A stretch of DNA of 36,227 bases from Acidobacteriota bacterium (GTDB taxonomy: Bacteria > Acidobacteriota > Terriglobia > Terriglobales > Acidobacteriaceae), in the NCBI GenBank assembly GCA_021798235.1, contig JAJZMO010000095.1, forward strand, positions 1-36,227. Reading direction: 5' to 3'. This document shows, in pieces, positions 1 through 7,659 of the stretch; the stretch's first letter is position 1, and the number at the start of each line of letters is the position of its first letter. The position numbers and the translations under genes are program-made. Below the pieces are notes generated by a model that had not been told where the DNA came from, ran no database searches, and was given only the letters and a program-made list of their open reading frames with translations.

Positions 1-408
1 ACCTTCGTCGTGATTGGCCTCATCGTCTGCGTGGCTGCACTGAACATTTTGATCGCGCTCACCATGATGGTGATGGAGAAGACACGCGACATCGCCGTGC
101 TGATGTCCTTTGGCGTGCGCGCGGATCAAGTGCGCAGAATTTTTCTGTATCAGGGAATGCTGATCAGCGTGCTGGGTACCGTGATGGGACTTATTGTCGG
201 CTACACCCTGGCCTGGCTGGGCGGGCATTACCGCTTCATCCATCTCTCCGCAGAGGTCTACTCCATCGACTACCTGCCCTTTGCGCCGCGCTGGACGGAT
301 GGCCTGCTGGTCTCGGCGGTCTCGCTGGGGACTTCGCTGCTGGCCACGCTGTACCCTTCCTCATCGGCAGCCAGTATTCTGCCCGCCGAAGCGCTGCGGT
401 ATGAGTAA
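1..408 (+). CDS. ABC transporter permease, LolC/LolE-type, C-terminal part (5' truncated)
   Basis: The reading frame is open from the first base, so only the last 135 residues are present. A hydrophobic segment opens the fragment, followed by the MVMEKTRDIAVL stretch typical of the cytoplasmic loop of LolC/LolE permeases. Then come a second hydrophobic pair (around ILISV-type and GLIVGYTLAW residues) and a last membrane segment ending in the family-like tail YPSSSAASILPAEALRYE. This is the FtsX/MacB-type permease domain. In the family these proteins work with a LolD-type ATPase to release lipoproteins from the inner membrane of diderm bacteria. The ATPase gene is not in view. The family call is firm; the choice between lipoprotein release and another MacB-like role is inference because most of the protein is missing. 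Confidence 0.85.
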   Translation, partial: TFVVIGLIVCVAALNILIALTMMVMEKTRDIAVLMSFGVRADQVRRIFLYQGMLISVLGTVMGLIVGYTLAWLGGHYRFIHLSAEVYSIDYLPFAPRWTDGLLVSAVSLGTSLLATLYPSSSAASILPAEALRYE

Positions 409-551
409 GCGCGCAAACAGAAAATAATGTACGAATCCATTCGGCTCCATTTCCGCGAATTCCTTCATCATAAACAGTCACACAGCTTACAATTGGAAAA
501 CAAGCGGCGGAGATTCGAGATTTGCAGCCTGTCGGGAACCGGGGATTGCCA
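409..551. other. AT-richer intergenic segment before the ATPase operon
   Basis: This stretch separates the permease from the AAA ATPase gene. Base composition falls here and stays low through position 2314. No RNA gene or repeat was seen. A TACAAT hexamer at 488-493 could be a -10 element about 58 nt before the ATPase start. The GGGG run at 541-544 is the only weak ribosome binding site. Confidence 0.4.
488..493 (+). promoter_or_regulatory. Possible -10 element (TACAAT) of the ATPase/DUF4276 operon
   Basis: TACAAT matches four or five positions of the sigma-70 -10 consensus and is the same hexamer found before several other genes in the window. It would give a leader of roughly 50 nt. No convincing -35 box is visible 16-18 nt upstream, so the call is tentative. 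Confidence 0.3.
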
Positions 552-1745
552 ATGCGCATTGAAAGCATCCAGCTTAAAAACTTTAAGAACTTTCAGAACG
601 TTTCCATATCGAACATTCCACCGTTCTGTGTTGTCGTGGGTGCGAACGGAAGCGGGAAAACCACGCTCTTTGATGTCTTTGGCTTTTTGAGCGATTGCCT
701 GAAAAACAATGTGCGGCAAGCATTGGAACGGCGAGGGAAGTTTCGGGAATTCGTCAGCCGCGGCCACGAAAACGAGAATATCGAGATCACAATTCAATTC
801 CGGATGGAAATAGTAGAGGTGGAGCGGCTCGTCACCTACATCTTGAAAATTGGTCTCGACGATAAGAGCCAACAACCGATCGTGAAACAAGAGATCCTTC
901 GCTACAAGCGTGGTAGTGCTGGGAAACCGTTTCATTTTCTCGACTTCAAAAGTGGTTCCGGCTATGCGATTACCAACGAGGAAGACTTCAAAAAGAACGA
1001 CCCTGAATTAACCCGCGACGAACAAAAACTGGACTCAGCTGACATTCTCGCAATCAAAGGTCTGGGGCAATTTCAGCGATTCAAGGCTGCCAACGCCTTC
1101 CGCCAGATGATTGAGTCGTGGCATGTCTCGGATTTTCATATTACGTCTGCCCGTGGTTCCAAGGATGCCGGGTGCGCTGAGCATCTCACTACAACCGGCG
1201 ACAACCTTGCCCAAGTTGCGCAATATATCTACGAAAACCATAAGGATACATTTCAAAAAATCCTCGATCAGATGCGGCGGCGTGTGCCAGGAATAATTAA
1301 CGTAAAGGCAACACCGACTGAGGATGGCCGCATCGTTCTTCGCTATCAAGACGGAAAGTTTCGTGACCCTTTTATTGATCGATTTGTCTCCGATGGAACG
1401 ATCAAGATGTTTGCCTATCTTGTCCTTTTGTATGACCCGAAACCACACCCGCTGCTTTGCGTTGAAGAACCAGAGAATCAGCTTTATCACAAACTACTTG
1501 CAGAATTGGCAGAGGAATTTCGCGATTACGCCAGTCGCGGAGGACAGGCTTTCGTTTCCACACATTCTCCAGATTTTCTAAATGCAACCAAAGTAGATGA
1601 GGTTTTATGGCTCGTCAAGAAGGATGGATTTACAGAAGTTCGCAAAGCCAGCGATGATCCACAAATCAGGAAGTACATGGAAGAGGGCGACAAGATGGGA
1701 TACCTCTGGAAAGAGGGTCTTTTCCAAGGGGTCGATCCTGCATGA
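552..1745 (+). CDS. AAA family ATPase (AAA_21 / COG4637-like), partner of a DUF4276 protein
   Basis: A 397-residue ATP-binding protein. The chosen ATG places MRIESIQLKNFKNF at the N terminus, the usual start of ABC/SMC-like ATPases; an in-frame start 30 nt upstream is less likely. Walker A is GANGSGKTT at residues 30-38. A signature-like FVSDGTIKMFAYL lies near residue 280. Walker B with catalytic glutamates is LLCVEEPEN (E305, E306). The switch histidine is in STHSPDF (H338). There is no long coiled-coil insert, so it is a compact ATPase rather than an SMC or Rad50. The stop overlaps the next start (ATGA, 1742-1745), implying translational coupling. Related ATPases paired with Toprim-like proteins occur in phage-defence systems (OLD, Gabija, PARIS, AbiL); a defence role here is inference. 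Base composition is clearly AT-richer than the flanking genes, a sign of transfer. Confidence 0.85.
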   Translation: MRIESIQLKNFKNFQNVSISNIPPFCVVVGANGSGKTTLFDVFGFLSDCLKNNVRQALERRGKFREFVSRGHENENIEITIQFRMEIVEVERLVTYILKIGLDDKSQQPIVKQEILRYKRGSAGKPFHFLDFKSGSGYAITNEEDFKKNDPELTRDEQKLDSADILAIKGLGQFQRFKAANAFRQMIESWHVSDFHITSARGSKDAGCAEHLTTTGDNLAQVAQYIYENHKDTFQKILDQMRRRVPGIINVKATPTEDGRIVLRYQDGKFRDPFIDRFVSDGTIKMFAYLVLLYDPKPHPLLCVEEPENQLYHKLLAELAEEFRDYASRGGQAFVSTHSPDFLNATKVDEVLWLVKKDGFTEVRKASDDPQIRKYMEEGDKMGYLWKEGLFQGVDPA

Positions 1746-2314
1746 ATCCAATTGTTTTTCTTACTGAAGAACAATCTACGGTGGAAATGCTCAAGGGGTT
1801 CCTTCCAAAACTACTACGGACGGATCAACTGGACTGCTGCGTATACATTTCCTTTGAAGGGAAACAAGATTTGGAGAAGCAGCTCGTTCGAAAAATCCGT
1901 GGCTATCAGCACCCGACTGCTCGGTTTATCGTTATGCGGGACCAAGATGCGGGGGACTGCAAAGATGTCAAAAAGAAATTGCTGGATCTCTGCAAAAAGT
2001 CGGAGAAGCAAGGACGCACATGGGTTCGCATTCTCTGCCGCGAATTGGAAAGCTGGTATCTTGCGGATCTAACCGCTGTGGAACAGGCATTGGAAATTCC
2101 CGGCCTGAGAACAAAACAGGAAACCTCGCGTTACCGGTCGCCTGATTCCATGGGGAACAAACCCAGCAAGGAGTTGGAACGCATCAGTAATAACAAATAT
2201 CAAAAGATCAGCGGGTCTCGACTGATTGGCCCACATCTTGACCCTGATAATTCGCGTTCGAAAAGTTTTCAGGTATTTGTGAACACTATACGAAGCTTGA
2301 CGGTTAGCCCATAA
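1742..2314 (+). CDS. DUF4276 family protein (Toprim-like), effector candidate
   Basis: A 190-residue protein whose ATG overlaps the ATPase stop by four bases. Residues 4-15 (IVFLTEEQSTVE) give the N-terminal strand with acidic residues E9, E10 and E15. RDQDAGDC holds D67, D69 and D72, the DxD-like motif of Toprim folds. RELESWYLAD (E101, E103, W105) is the signature by which I recognise DUF4276. In Toprim nucleases the first Glu and the DxD pair bind metal, so a metal-dependent nuclease or nuclease-like effector is plausible but unproven. The C-terminal third is polar and basic. The composition is AT-rich like the ATPase gene and unlike yebC downstream. An alternative is a regulator or nucleotide-binding subunit without nuclease activity. 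Confidence 0.75.
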   Translation: MNPIVFLTEEQSTVEMLKGFLPKLLRTDQLDCCVYISFEGKQDLEKQLVRKIRGYQHPTARFIVMRDQDAGDCKDVKKKLLDLCKKSEKQGRTWVRILCRELESWYLADLTAVEQALEIPGLRTKQETSRYRSPDSMGNKPSKELERISNNKYQKISGSRLIGPHLDPDNSRSKSFQVFVNTIRSLTVSP

Positions 2315-2347
2315 CGCAAACCGCAACCACCACACCCGCAGGCAGCA

Positions 2348-2356
2348 TGATAAAAT
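2348..2356 (+). promoter_or_regulatory. Extended -10 promoter for yebC
   Basis: TGATAAAAT fits the extended -10 pattern TGnTAnnnT and lies about 73 nt before the yebC start, in the gap after the accessory operon. No good -35 box is seen, which is normal for extended -10 promoters. It would let yebC be transcribed independently of the upstream insert. Confidence 0.4.
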
Positions 2357-2428
2357 CTGGCTTTGCGCGTGGCTACCGGCTTCAAGGCTCGGCAACGCGC
2401 ATGGATCTTCACATTCGAGGTTTTCACC

Positions 2429-3175
2429 ATGTCCGGCCACTCCAAATGGGCCACGATTAAGCACAAAAAAGGCGCGCTCGACGCCAAGCGCGGCAAGATC
2501 TTTACCCGTCTGATTAAGGAGCTGACGATCGCGGCCCGCGCTGGCGGCGATCCGGACGGCAATCCGCGCCTGCGCACGGCCATCGCTGCGGCCAAGGCCG
2601 AGAACATGCCCGCCGACAACATCAAGCGCGCCATTCAGCGCGGTACCGGCGAAATCGAAGGCGTCAATTATGAAGAGATCACCTTTGAGGGCTATGGCCC
2701 CGGCGGGGTTGCCGTCATCGTCGAAGTCACCACGGACAATCGCAACCGCGCGGTCAGTGAAGTGCGCCACGCCTTTTCCAAAAATGGCGGCAACCTCGGC
2801 GAGTCCAACTCCGTTTCCTGGATGTTCTCCAAGAAGGGCCTGATCGCCGTAGCCAAGGCCGATGCCGACGAAGACAAGCTGATGGGCATCGCGCTCGAAG
2901 CTGGTGCCGATGACATCCGCGACGAGGACGACGTGTGGGAGGTGCTCACCGCGCCTGCCGCATTTGAGGCTGTTTTGGAAGCCATCAAAGGTGCGGGCAT
3001 CACGCCCAGCATGGCCGAGGTGACCATGATCGCCTCCACGTATACACGCTTGGAAGGCTCCGCCGTAGGCCAGATGGTGCGCCTGATCGAAGCCCTCGAA
3101 GATCAAGACGATGTACAGAACGTCTACTCCAACTTTGACGTGGACGCCAAGCAACTGGAAGCAGTGTCCAACTAA
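2429..3175 (+). CDS. yebC: YebC/PmpR family transcriptional regulator
   Basis: A 248-residue protein starting with [20 protein letters not shown], the nearly invariant N terminus of the YebC/TACO1 family. GAGG at 2417-2420 sits 8 nt before the ATG, so the in-frame start 66 nt upstream is rejected. Conserved blocks include [34 protein letters not shown] residues ([15 protein letters not shown]) and the acidic C-terminal domain with [19 protein letters not shown]. Family members are DNA-binding regulators or factors that help translation of polyproline stretches. The length is standard. It is often beside ruvC in other bacteria; that neighbour is absent here. Confidence 0.95.
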   Translation: MSGHSKWATIKHKKGALDAKRGKIFTRLIKELTIAARAGGDPDGNPRLRTAIAAAKAENMPADNIKRAIQRGTGEIEGVNYEEITFEGYGPGGVAVIVEVTTDNRNRAVSEVRHAFSKNGGNLGESNSVSWMFSKKGLIAVAKADADEDKLMGIALEAGADDIRDEDDVWEVLTAPAAFEAVLEAIKGAGITPSMAEVTMIASTYTRLEGSAVGQMVRLIEALEDQDDVQNVYSNFDVDAKQLEAVSN

Positions 3176-3237
3176 ACACTCCGTTCGACGCGCCGGGGCA
3201 CTCCGGCGCGCACTCCCAAATCGGCGAGGCAATTCTC

Positions 3238-3945
3238 TTGAAGCAATCCGCAGTTCTCTCCGCTTGCGCCGCGGCGCTGTTGTGCTGCCTCACGGCTGCC
3301 GGCTCCGCACAAACACACACTGCTACTCTCACACAAGCCTCGCAGTCGGCTACGGCGATCAATGTACCGAAGCTGCTGCATCCCGATCCCTGGGAGCATG
3401 GGCTGTTCTTTGCGGGCGGCTTCAGCACCGCCAATGACAACCTCAACTACCGATTCCTGAACGCAGGCGTGCGCTTCGGCAAGGTGCTCACCGGCGCGGC
3501 TGGGCCGGGCCTGTTGCGCGGCCAATTTGAATATGCGGTGGAATTGATTCCCTACTGGCAAGCCTTCACGCCCAAGGAAGTCGTCACCGTCACCACCGGC
3601 AATCCGCCGCAGACGGAGCAGTTCCACACCGGGGGCAACTTCAACGGCCTCAGCGTGACGCCAATCATTCTGCGCTGGAACCTGGTACACTCGCGCCGCG
3701 TGTTGCCGTGGGTGCAAGGCGCGGGCGGACTGATCTGGACCAATCACAAGTTCCCGCCCATCGCCACCAGCGTTTGGAATTTCTCGCCGCAGTTCGGCAT
3801 CGGCATGCACTACTTTCTGCATCCCAATCGAGCGCTCACCTTCGGAGCCAACGCGGTACACATCTCCAGCGCCAGCCTGGGTGACAAAAACCCCGGCGTC
3901 AACGCCAGCGTGCAATTTCAAATCGGATACACATGGTGGAAGTAG
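3238..3945 (+). CDS. PagL-like acyloxyacyl hydrolase family outer-membrane protein
   Basis: A 235-residue protein with a TTG start, chosen because GAGG lies at 3226-3229 with 8 nt spacing and the signal peptide begins there (MKQSAVLSACAAALL, cleavage after AGSA). The mature part shows alternating beta-strand texture, and the last strand ends in an aromatic residue pair (YTWWK), as in outer-membrane barrels. HISSASLGDKNPGVNASV near the C terminus matches the PagL lipid A deacylase motif. H208 and S210 correspond to the catalytic pair, but the position expected to carry catalytic Glu is N222. PagL removes the 3-O-acyl chain from lipid A. With the Glu missing, activity is uncertain. The stop overlaps the next gene by 13 nt. 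Confidence 0.7.
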   Translation: MKQSAVLSACAAALLCCLTAAGSAQTHTATLTQASQSATAINVPKLLHPDPWEHGLFFAGGFSTANDNLNYRFLNAGVRFGKVLTGAAGPGLLRGQFEYAVELIPYWQAFTPKEVVTVTTGNPPQTEQFHTGGNFNGLSVTPIILRWNLVHSRRVLPWVQGAGGLIWTNHKFPPIATSVWNFSPQFGIGMHYFLHPNRALTFGANAVHISSASLGDKNPGVNASVQFQIGYTWWK

Positions 3946-4907
3946 ACACACTCAACTCGCAACACGCAGCACAGACGCCAGCGTCCTTCGTAGGCCCGTT
4001 GGTGGAGTGCGTGCCGAACTTTTCTGAGGGCGCGGATCCAAACGCGGTACGCGCCATTGTGCGCTCCATGCAGGTGGAAGGCGTCTCGCTGCTGGATTGG
4101 TCCCATGACGACGACCACCATCGCTCCGTGGTCACGCTGGCCGGACCGCCGCAGGCGGTCTTGGAAGCAGCCGTGCGTGGCGTGGGCAAAGCGGCAGAGT
4201 TGATTGATCTGACTCGACAGCAGGGCGCGCATCCGCGCATTGGTGCTGCCGACGTGCTGCCCTTCGTTCCCATGCGCGGCATCACGCTACCCGAAACGGT
4301 GCTCCTGGCCCATCGCGCTGGACAGGAAATCTGGAAGCGCCATCGCATTCCTGTTTATTTTTATGAGGCCGCAGCCACGCGCCCCGATCGCACGCTGCTG
4401 GAAAATGTTCGTCGCGGTCAATTTGAAGGCCTGCGCCGTGAGTCCGTCAGCAATCCGGCGCGCAAACCCGATGTCGGCGGCCCATCGCTGCATCCCACTG
4501 CGGGAGCCTGCGCCGTCGGCGCACGACAACTTTTAATCGCCTGCAACGTCTATCTGGATACAGGCGATGTGGCCGTGGCCCGCGCCGTAGCCCGCGAGGT
4601 GCGTGCTTCGAGCGGCGGACTGGTCGGCGTAAAAGCCTTGGGCCTTTCCGTGGATGGACGCGCGCAAGTGTCAATGAACATCACTCACTTCCGCGTCACA
4701 CCGGTCAGCAGGGTTTACGCCGCCGTGGCGCAGGCCGCGCTCCACGCCGGAGCCAAGCCGGAGGAGGTCGAATTGGTCGGACTCATTCCGCACGATGCAC
4801 TGGAACCTGGCAGCGAATGGATGCGCCTGGTGCGTGGCCTTCCGCTGCAAGAGCGCACAATCGAGCGTAAACTGGAGACGCCGCTGGCATGGCCAGAGCA
4901 GGATTGA
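3933..4907 (+). CDS. Glutamate formimidoyltransferase (formiminotransferase domain)
   Basis: A 324-residue cytoplasmic enzyme of the FTCD N-terminal family. It transfers the formimino group of N-formimino-glutamate to tetrahydrofolate in histidine degradation. Typical blocks are LVECVPNFSEG (about residues 23-33), LLDWSHDDDHHRSVVTLAG, GAHPRIGAADVLPFVP with the family's catalytic histidine region, IPVYFYEAAA, and SVDGRAQVSMNITHF. Only the transferase part is present; no cyclodeaminase domain follows. The ATG overlaps the end of the PagL-like gene, suggesting coupling, although the ribosome site is weak (GGA only). No other hut genes are in the window. Confidence 0.9.
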   Translation: MVEVDTLNSQHAAQTPASFVGPLVECVPNFSEGADPNAVRAIVRSMQVEGVSLLDWSHDDDHHRSVVTLAGPPQAVLEAAVRGVGKAAELIDLTRQQGAHPRIGAADVLPFVPMRGITLPETVLLAHRAGQEIWKRHRIPVYFYEAAATRPDRTLLENVRRGQFEGLRRESVSNPARKPDVGGPSLHPTAGACAVGARQLLIACNVYLDTGDVAVARAVAREVRASSGGLVGVKALGLSVDGRAQVSMNITHFRVTPVSRVYAAVAQAALHAGAKPEEVELVGLIPHDALEPGSEWMRLVRGLPLQERTIERKLETPLAWPEQD

Positions 4908-4992
4908 AAAGACGGATTGAACCCACGGGATGCCCAGCCCACAGCAATCACCATCCCAGAACTTTTGACTGATGGATCGAAGGAGAACCACC

Positions 4993-5958
4993 GTGAAATT
5001 TACATCGACCCTGTGCCGCTTGTCTTTGGCTGCATCCGCGCTGGCCTTGGCCTACGCCACCACCGCGCTGGCTTCACCCCTGGCCACGGAGTCCCAAGCC
5101 GCGCTGCCCAATGACGTGCAGCAGTTAATCGTCGTCGACTATCAGCAGATGATCAACTCCAACATCGCCATGCAGCTGCAAAAACGCGTGCTGCCGCCCG
5201 AGTTGAAACGGCTGCAGGATGCGCTGCAACAATCGGGCCTGGACGTAGCGCAGAGCGTCGATCAGCTCGCCTTTGCCTCGTATCGCAAGCCGAAATCCGA
5301 TGGGATCAGCATTGTCGGCATCGCCAGCGGACAGTTCCCCATTACAGACATCATGGCCACCTTCAAAAAGAAAAAGGTCAAGGGTACCAAGGTCCGCAAT
5401 TCCATGGTTTATCCCATGGGCAATAGCGGCATGTCGGTAGTCTTCCCCAACCAGACCACGATGATTTTTGGATCGCTGGAATCCGTCAAAGACTCCCTGG
5501 ACGCGCGCGACAGCATCGCGCCCAGCTTTTTGACCAACAACGCCATGCAGAATCTCATCCCCCCCACGCAGAATGAGGCCGTATGGAGCATCCTCGATGG
5601 CAAGGGCACACGCACCATGATGCAGTCGGTCATGGGCGGCGCAGCGGCACAGGTGGCGGACTTCAGCAGCGTGCAAAAGCGTCTGCTTGGCTCGCGCTAC
5701 ACCATGGACTTTGAGCACGGCGTCAAATTCAATCTCGATGTAATGACGCCCGATGTCATCACGGCGGCCACCATGTCCTCCGTGCTGAGCGCCGCGGCAC
5801 TGTACAAGAAAATTGGAGCCACGCCCGCCGAGAAGACTGCCATTGACGACACCAACATCACCTCTACCGCCAGCACGCTGCAGGTGCATTTCTCGGCTTC
5901 TGACAACGACTTTGCCACGCTGCTGCAATCGCCGCTGTTCCAATCCGTGGTGCACTAG
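4993..5958 (+). CDS. Exported protein of unknown function
   Basis: A 321-residue protein starting at GTG 4993, set by a clear AGGAG at 4981-4985 with 7 nt spacing; an ATG 21 nt upstream would overlap that site. Residues 1-27 form a signal peptide (basic start, then LSLAASALALAYATTALA). The mature chain begins with NDVQQLIVVDYQQM and has alternating amphipathic helices and strands, with a basic FKKKKVKGTK patch near the middle. No catalytic motif or cysteine pattern is recognisable. Two halves with similar alpha/beta texture suggest a duplicated fold, but this is only an impression. It ends before a strong inverted repeat at 6012-6048. Function is not assigned. Confidence 0.75.
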   Translation: MKFTSTLCRLSLAASALALAYATTALASPLATESQAALPNDVQQLIVVDYQQMINSNIAMQLQKRVLPPELKRLQDALQQSGLDVAQSVDQLAFASYRKPKSDGISIVGIASGQFPITDIMATFKKKKVKGTKVRNSMVYPMGNSGMSVVFPNQTTMIFGSLESVKDSLDARDSIAPSFLTNNAMQNLIPPTQNEAVWSILDGKGTRTMMQSVMGGAAAQVADFSSVQKRLLGSRYTMDFEHGVKFNLDVMTPDVITAATMSSVLSAAALYKKIGATPAEKTAIDDTNITSTASTLQVHFSASDNDFATLLQSPLFQSVVH

Positions 5959-6011
5959 ACGGAAAGCGAAGAAGCGAACGAATCCAACCCACCCACTCCA
6001 TCCGATGAATG

Positions 6012-6048
6012 CCCCATTCTAGCCGCGCTCTTTGCGACTAGAATGGGG
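6012..6048. terminator. Convergent hairpin (bidirectional terminator candidate)
   Basis: CCCCATTCTAG (6012-6022) and CTAGAATGGGG (6038-6048) form a perfect 11-bp inverted repeat around a 15-nt loop. It lies between a plus-strand gene ending at 5958 and a minus-strand gene ending at 6091. There is no U-tract on either side, so it may act as an mRNA end protector or pause site rather than a classic intrinsic terminator. Confidence 0.6.
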
Positions 6049-6090
6049 ACGCGGACGCTGCAATTCCACCGCCAGCGCTGCAATTCATGC

Positions 6091-6492
6091 CTACGGATTC
6101 AACTGTGCATCCCAATGCACCGTGCCTGCGCCATCGATGCGAACCGTCAGCGTGCCTTGTTGGCCTTCCCTCAGGCGCGGCCCGGTGGAGCTATGCGAAT
6201 GCAGCGCGCTATCCAAGTACTGCACCTGTAGCTTCCCCGCTCCCTGAATCTCAAAGTGATAGGGAAACCTTCCGCCGGGGGGCAGACTGGAGATGCCAAA
6301 GCTAGCGCTGGGATAATCGACTTCAATGTTTTGCAGTGGGGTGGCACCATCGTTGACCACGGTAGCCTGCACCACGTGGGACCGGCAGCCACAGAGCAAC
6401 TGCAATAGCAGTACACTCGCGCCGACGCTAAGAATTCGTTGGAAAAATTTTGCTTGGACCCGCATCTCTTGAGTGTAGCTGCTGCGCCGCAT
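6091..6492 (-). CDS. Small lipoprotein of unknown function, coupled to lpxD
   Basis: A 133-residue protein. The N terminus has a hydrophobic stretch (ILSVGASVLLLQ) followed by the lipobox LLCGC, so it is probably lipidated at the second Cys of that motif and anchored in the envelope. The mature part resembles an Ig-like beta-sandwich, with VVQATVVNDGATPLQNIEVDY and regular strand alternation. AAGGA, 7 nt before the ATG at 6492, overlaps the lpxD stop; only 3 nt separate the two genes, so translation is likely coupled. An in-frame ATG at 6465 has poorer spacing. The FxN-type motifs do not identify a known family. A role in the envelope is inferred from the lipobox and the neighbour. Confidence 0.75.
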   Translation of the reverse strand: MRRSSYTQEMRVQAKFFQRILSVGASVLLLQLLCGCRSHVVQATVVNDGATPLQNIEVDYPSASFGISSLPPGGRFPYHFEIQGAGKLQVQYLDSALHSHSSTGPRLREGQQGTLTVRIDGAGTVHWDAQLNP

Positions 6493-6495
6493 CCA

Positions 6496-7506
6496 CTATT
6501 CCTTATCCAGTTTGTCCGTCTTGCGCGGCAACAGCTTCACCATCTCTGGCAAGCGCCGCATGGCTGCCGAACAGCGCAGCCACAGCCGCTGGTCCATCGC
6601 TGGAGAACCGCCCAATATCGCCCCAGGCTCTACATCGCCATGCACGCCGGCCTGCGCCAGCAGCACCGCACCGTCGCCAATCGTGCAATGTCCGGCTACG
6701 CCCACCTGTCCGGCGACAATCACGTTGCGACCCACATGCGTGGAACCAGCCAGCCCGGTCTGCGAACAGAGCAGCGTATTTTCTCCCACGCTGGAGCCAT
6801 GCCCCACCTGGGTCAGATTGTCGATCTTGACGCCGCGATCCACGCGCGTCTGCCCAACGCTGGCGCGATCGACACTGGCATTCGTCTGCACCTCCACCGC
6901 ATCGCCCAGCACGGTGATGCCCGACTGCGGAATCTTGTGCCAATCCCCCTGTTCATTCTTGGCAAAGCCAAAACCATCGGCTCCAATGACTGCACCGTTT
7001 TGCAGAATCACGTCATTGCCCAAGCGACAGCCTTCACGCACCACGGCGTGTGCATGCGCCAAAAAGCGGTGGCCAATCTGCGCGCCTTCGTAAATCACAA
7101 CGTGCGGCAACAGCACGCAGTCCTCGCCCAGCGTCACGTTCGCGCCAATCACCACATACGCGCCCACATGGCAGTTGCGCCCCAGTCGCGCCGTCGCGTC
7201 AATCACCGCCGTCGCGTGGATTCCCGGCGGATATTGCGGCATGGGGTGCAGCAGCGCAATCGCCCGCGCAAAAGCCAAATACGGATTCTGAATGCGCAGC
7301 GTCGCCGCAGCGATGGCCGGAAATTTCTCTTCCACCAGCACCGCTGTGGCCTGCGTGCTGCGCGCCAACGGTGCATATTTGGGGTTGGCAACAAAGGTCA
7401 CATGGCCGCGTCCGGCCTCTTCAATGCCCGCCACGCCCGTGATTTCCAACTCCGGATCGCCTTCCAATCGCGCGCCCAACAGCCGCGCCAGCTCATGCAG
7501 TTTCAT
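6496..7506 (-). CDS. lpxD: UDP-3-O-(3-hydroxyacyl)glucosamine N-acyltransferase
   Basis: A 336-residue enzyme for the third step of lipid A synthesis, adding the N-linked hydroxyacyl chain to UDP-3-O-acylglucosamine. The start MKLHELARLLGARLEGDPEL is the usual LpxD N terminus. The uridine-binding domain (about residues 1-100) is followed by many hexapeptide repeats of the left-handed beta helix (for example LGEDCVLLPHVVIYEGAQIG). DNLTQVGHGSSVGENT contains the expected catalytic histidine. A helical C terminus ends at KLDKE. The frame is open for another 190 codons upstream, but that part is antisense to the PAAR-like gene and is not coding. There is no Shine-Dalgarno; a TACAAT lies 6 nt before the ATG, suggesting a leaderless message. 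Confidence 0.95.
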   Translation of the reverse strand: MKLHELARLLGARLEGDPELEITGVAGIEEAGRGHVTFVANPKYAPLARSTQATAVLVEEKFPAIAAATLRIQNPYLAFARAIALLHPMPQYPPGIHATAVIDATARLGRNCHVGAYVVIGANVTLGEDCVLLPHVVIYEGAQIGHRFLAHAHAVVREGCRLGNDVILQNGAVIGADGFGFAKNEQGDWHKIPQSGITVLGDAVEVQTNASVDRASVGQTRVDRGVKIDNLTQVGHGSSVGENTLLCSQTGLAGSTHVGRNVIVAGQVGVAGHCTIGDGAVLLAQAGVHGDVEPGAILGGSPAMDQRLWLRCSAAMRRLPEMVKLLPRKTDKLDKE

Positions 7507-7512
7507 GCTGCG

Positions 7513-7518
7513 ATTGTA
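7513..7518 (-). promoter_or_regulatory. TACAAT -10 candidate immediately before lpxD
   Basis: On the minus strand CTACAATCGCAGCATG places the hexamer 6 nt before the start codon. Transcription would begin at or next to the ATG. The same 16-base arrangement, differing at one base, precedes the ABC ATPase at 18725. The best -35 match (CAGACA) is 19 nt away, which is long. Confidence 0.45.
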
Positions 7519-7659
7519 GTTGAGCCGATGGCTCTCTTGTCTGCTGCGCTTCGGTCCACGGCTGCCCGGCGACAGCGGCACGGACGAGTATACTGGACAC
7601 GCGCGCTGCCGGATTCGAGTGCCGGGCATCGCGCTATCCCTATCCAAGGCGGTATCCGA

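Noticed and set aside
2069..3232. 387-codon minus-strand frame over yebC
   Set aside because: A shadow of the codon bias of yebC; no recognisable protein and no ribosome site.
6439..7659. Long plus-strand open frame running into the PAAR-like gene
   Set aside because: It is antisense to lpxD, with no family motifs and a biased Arg/His/Ala content. Only the last 129 codons (from 7660) are real.
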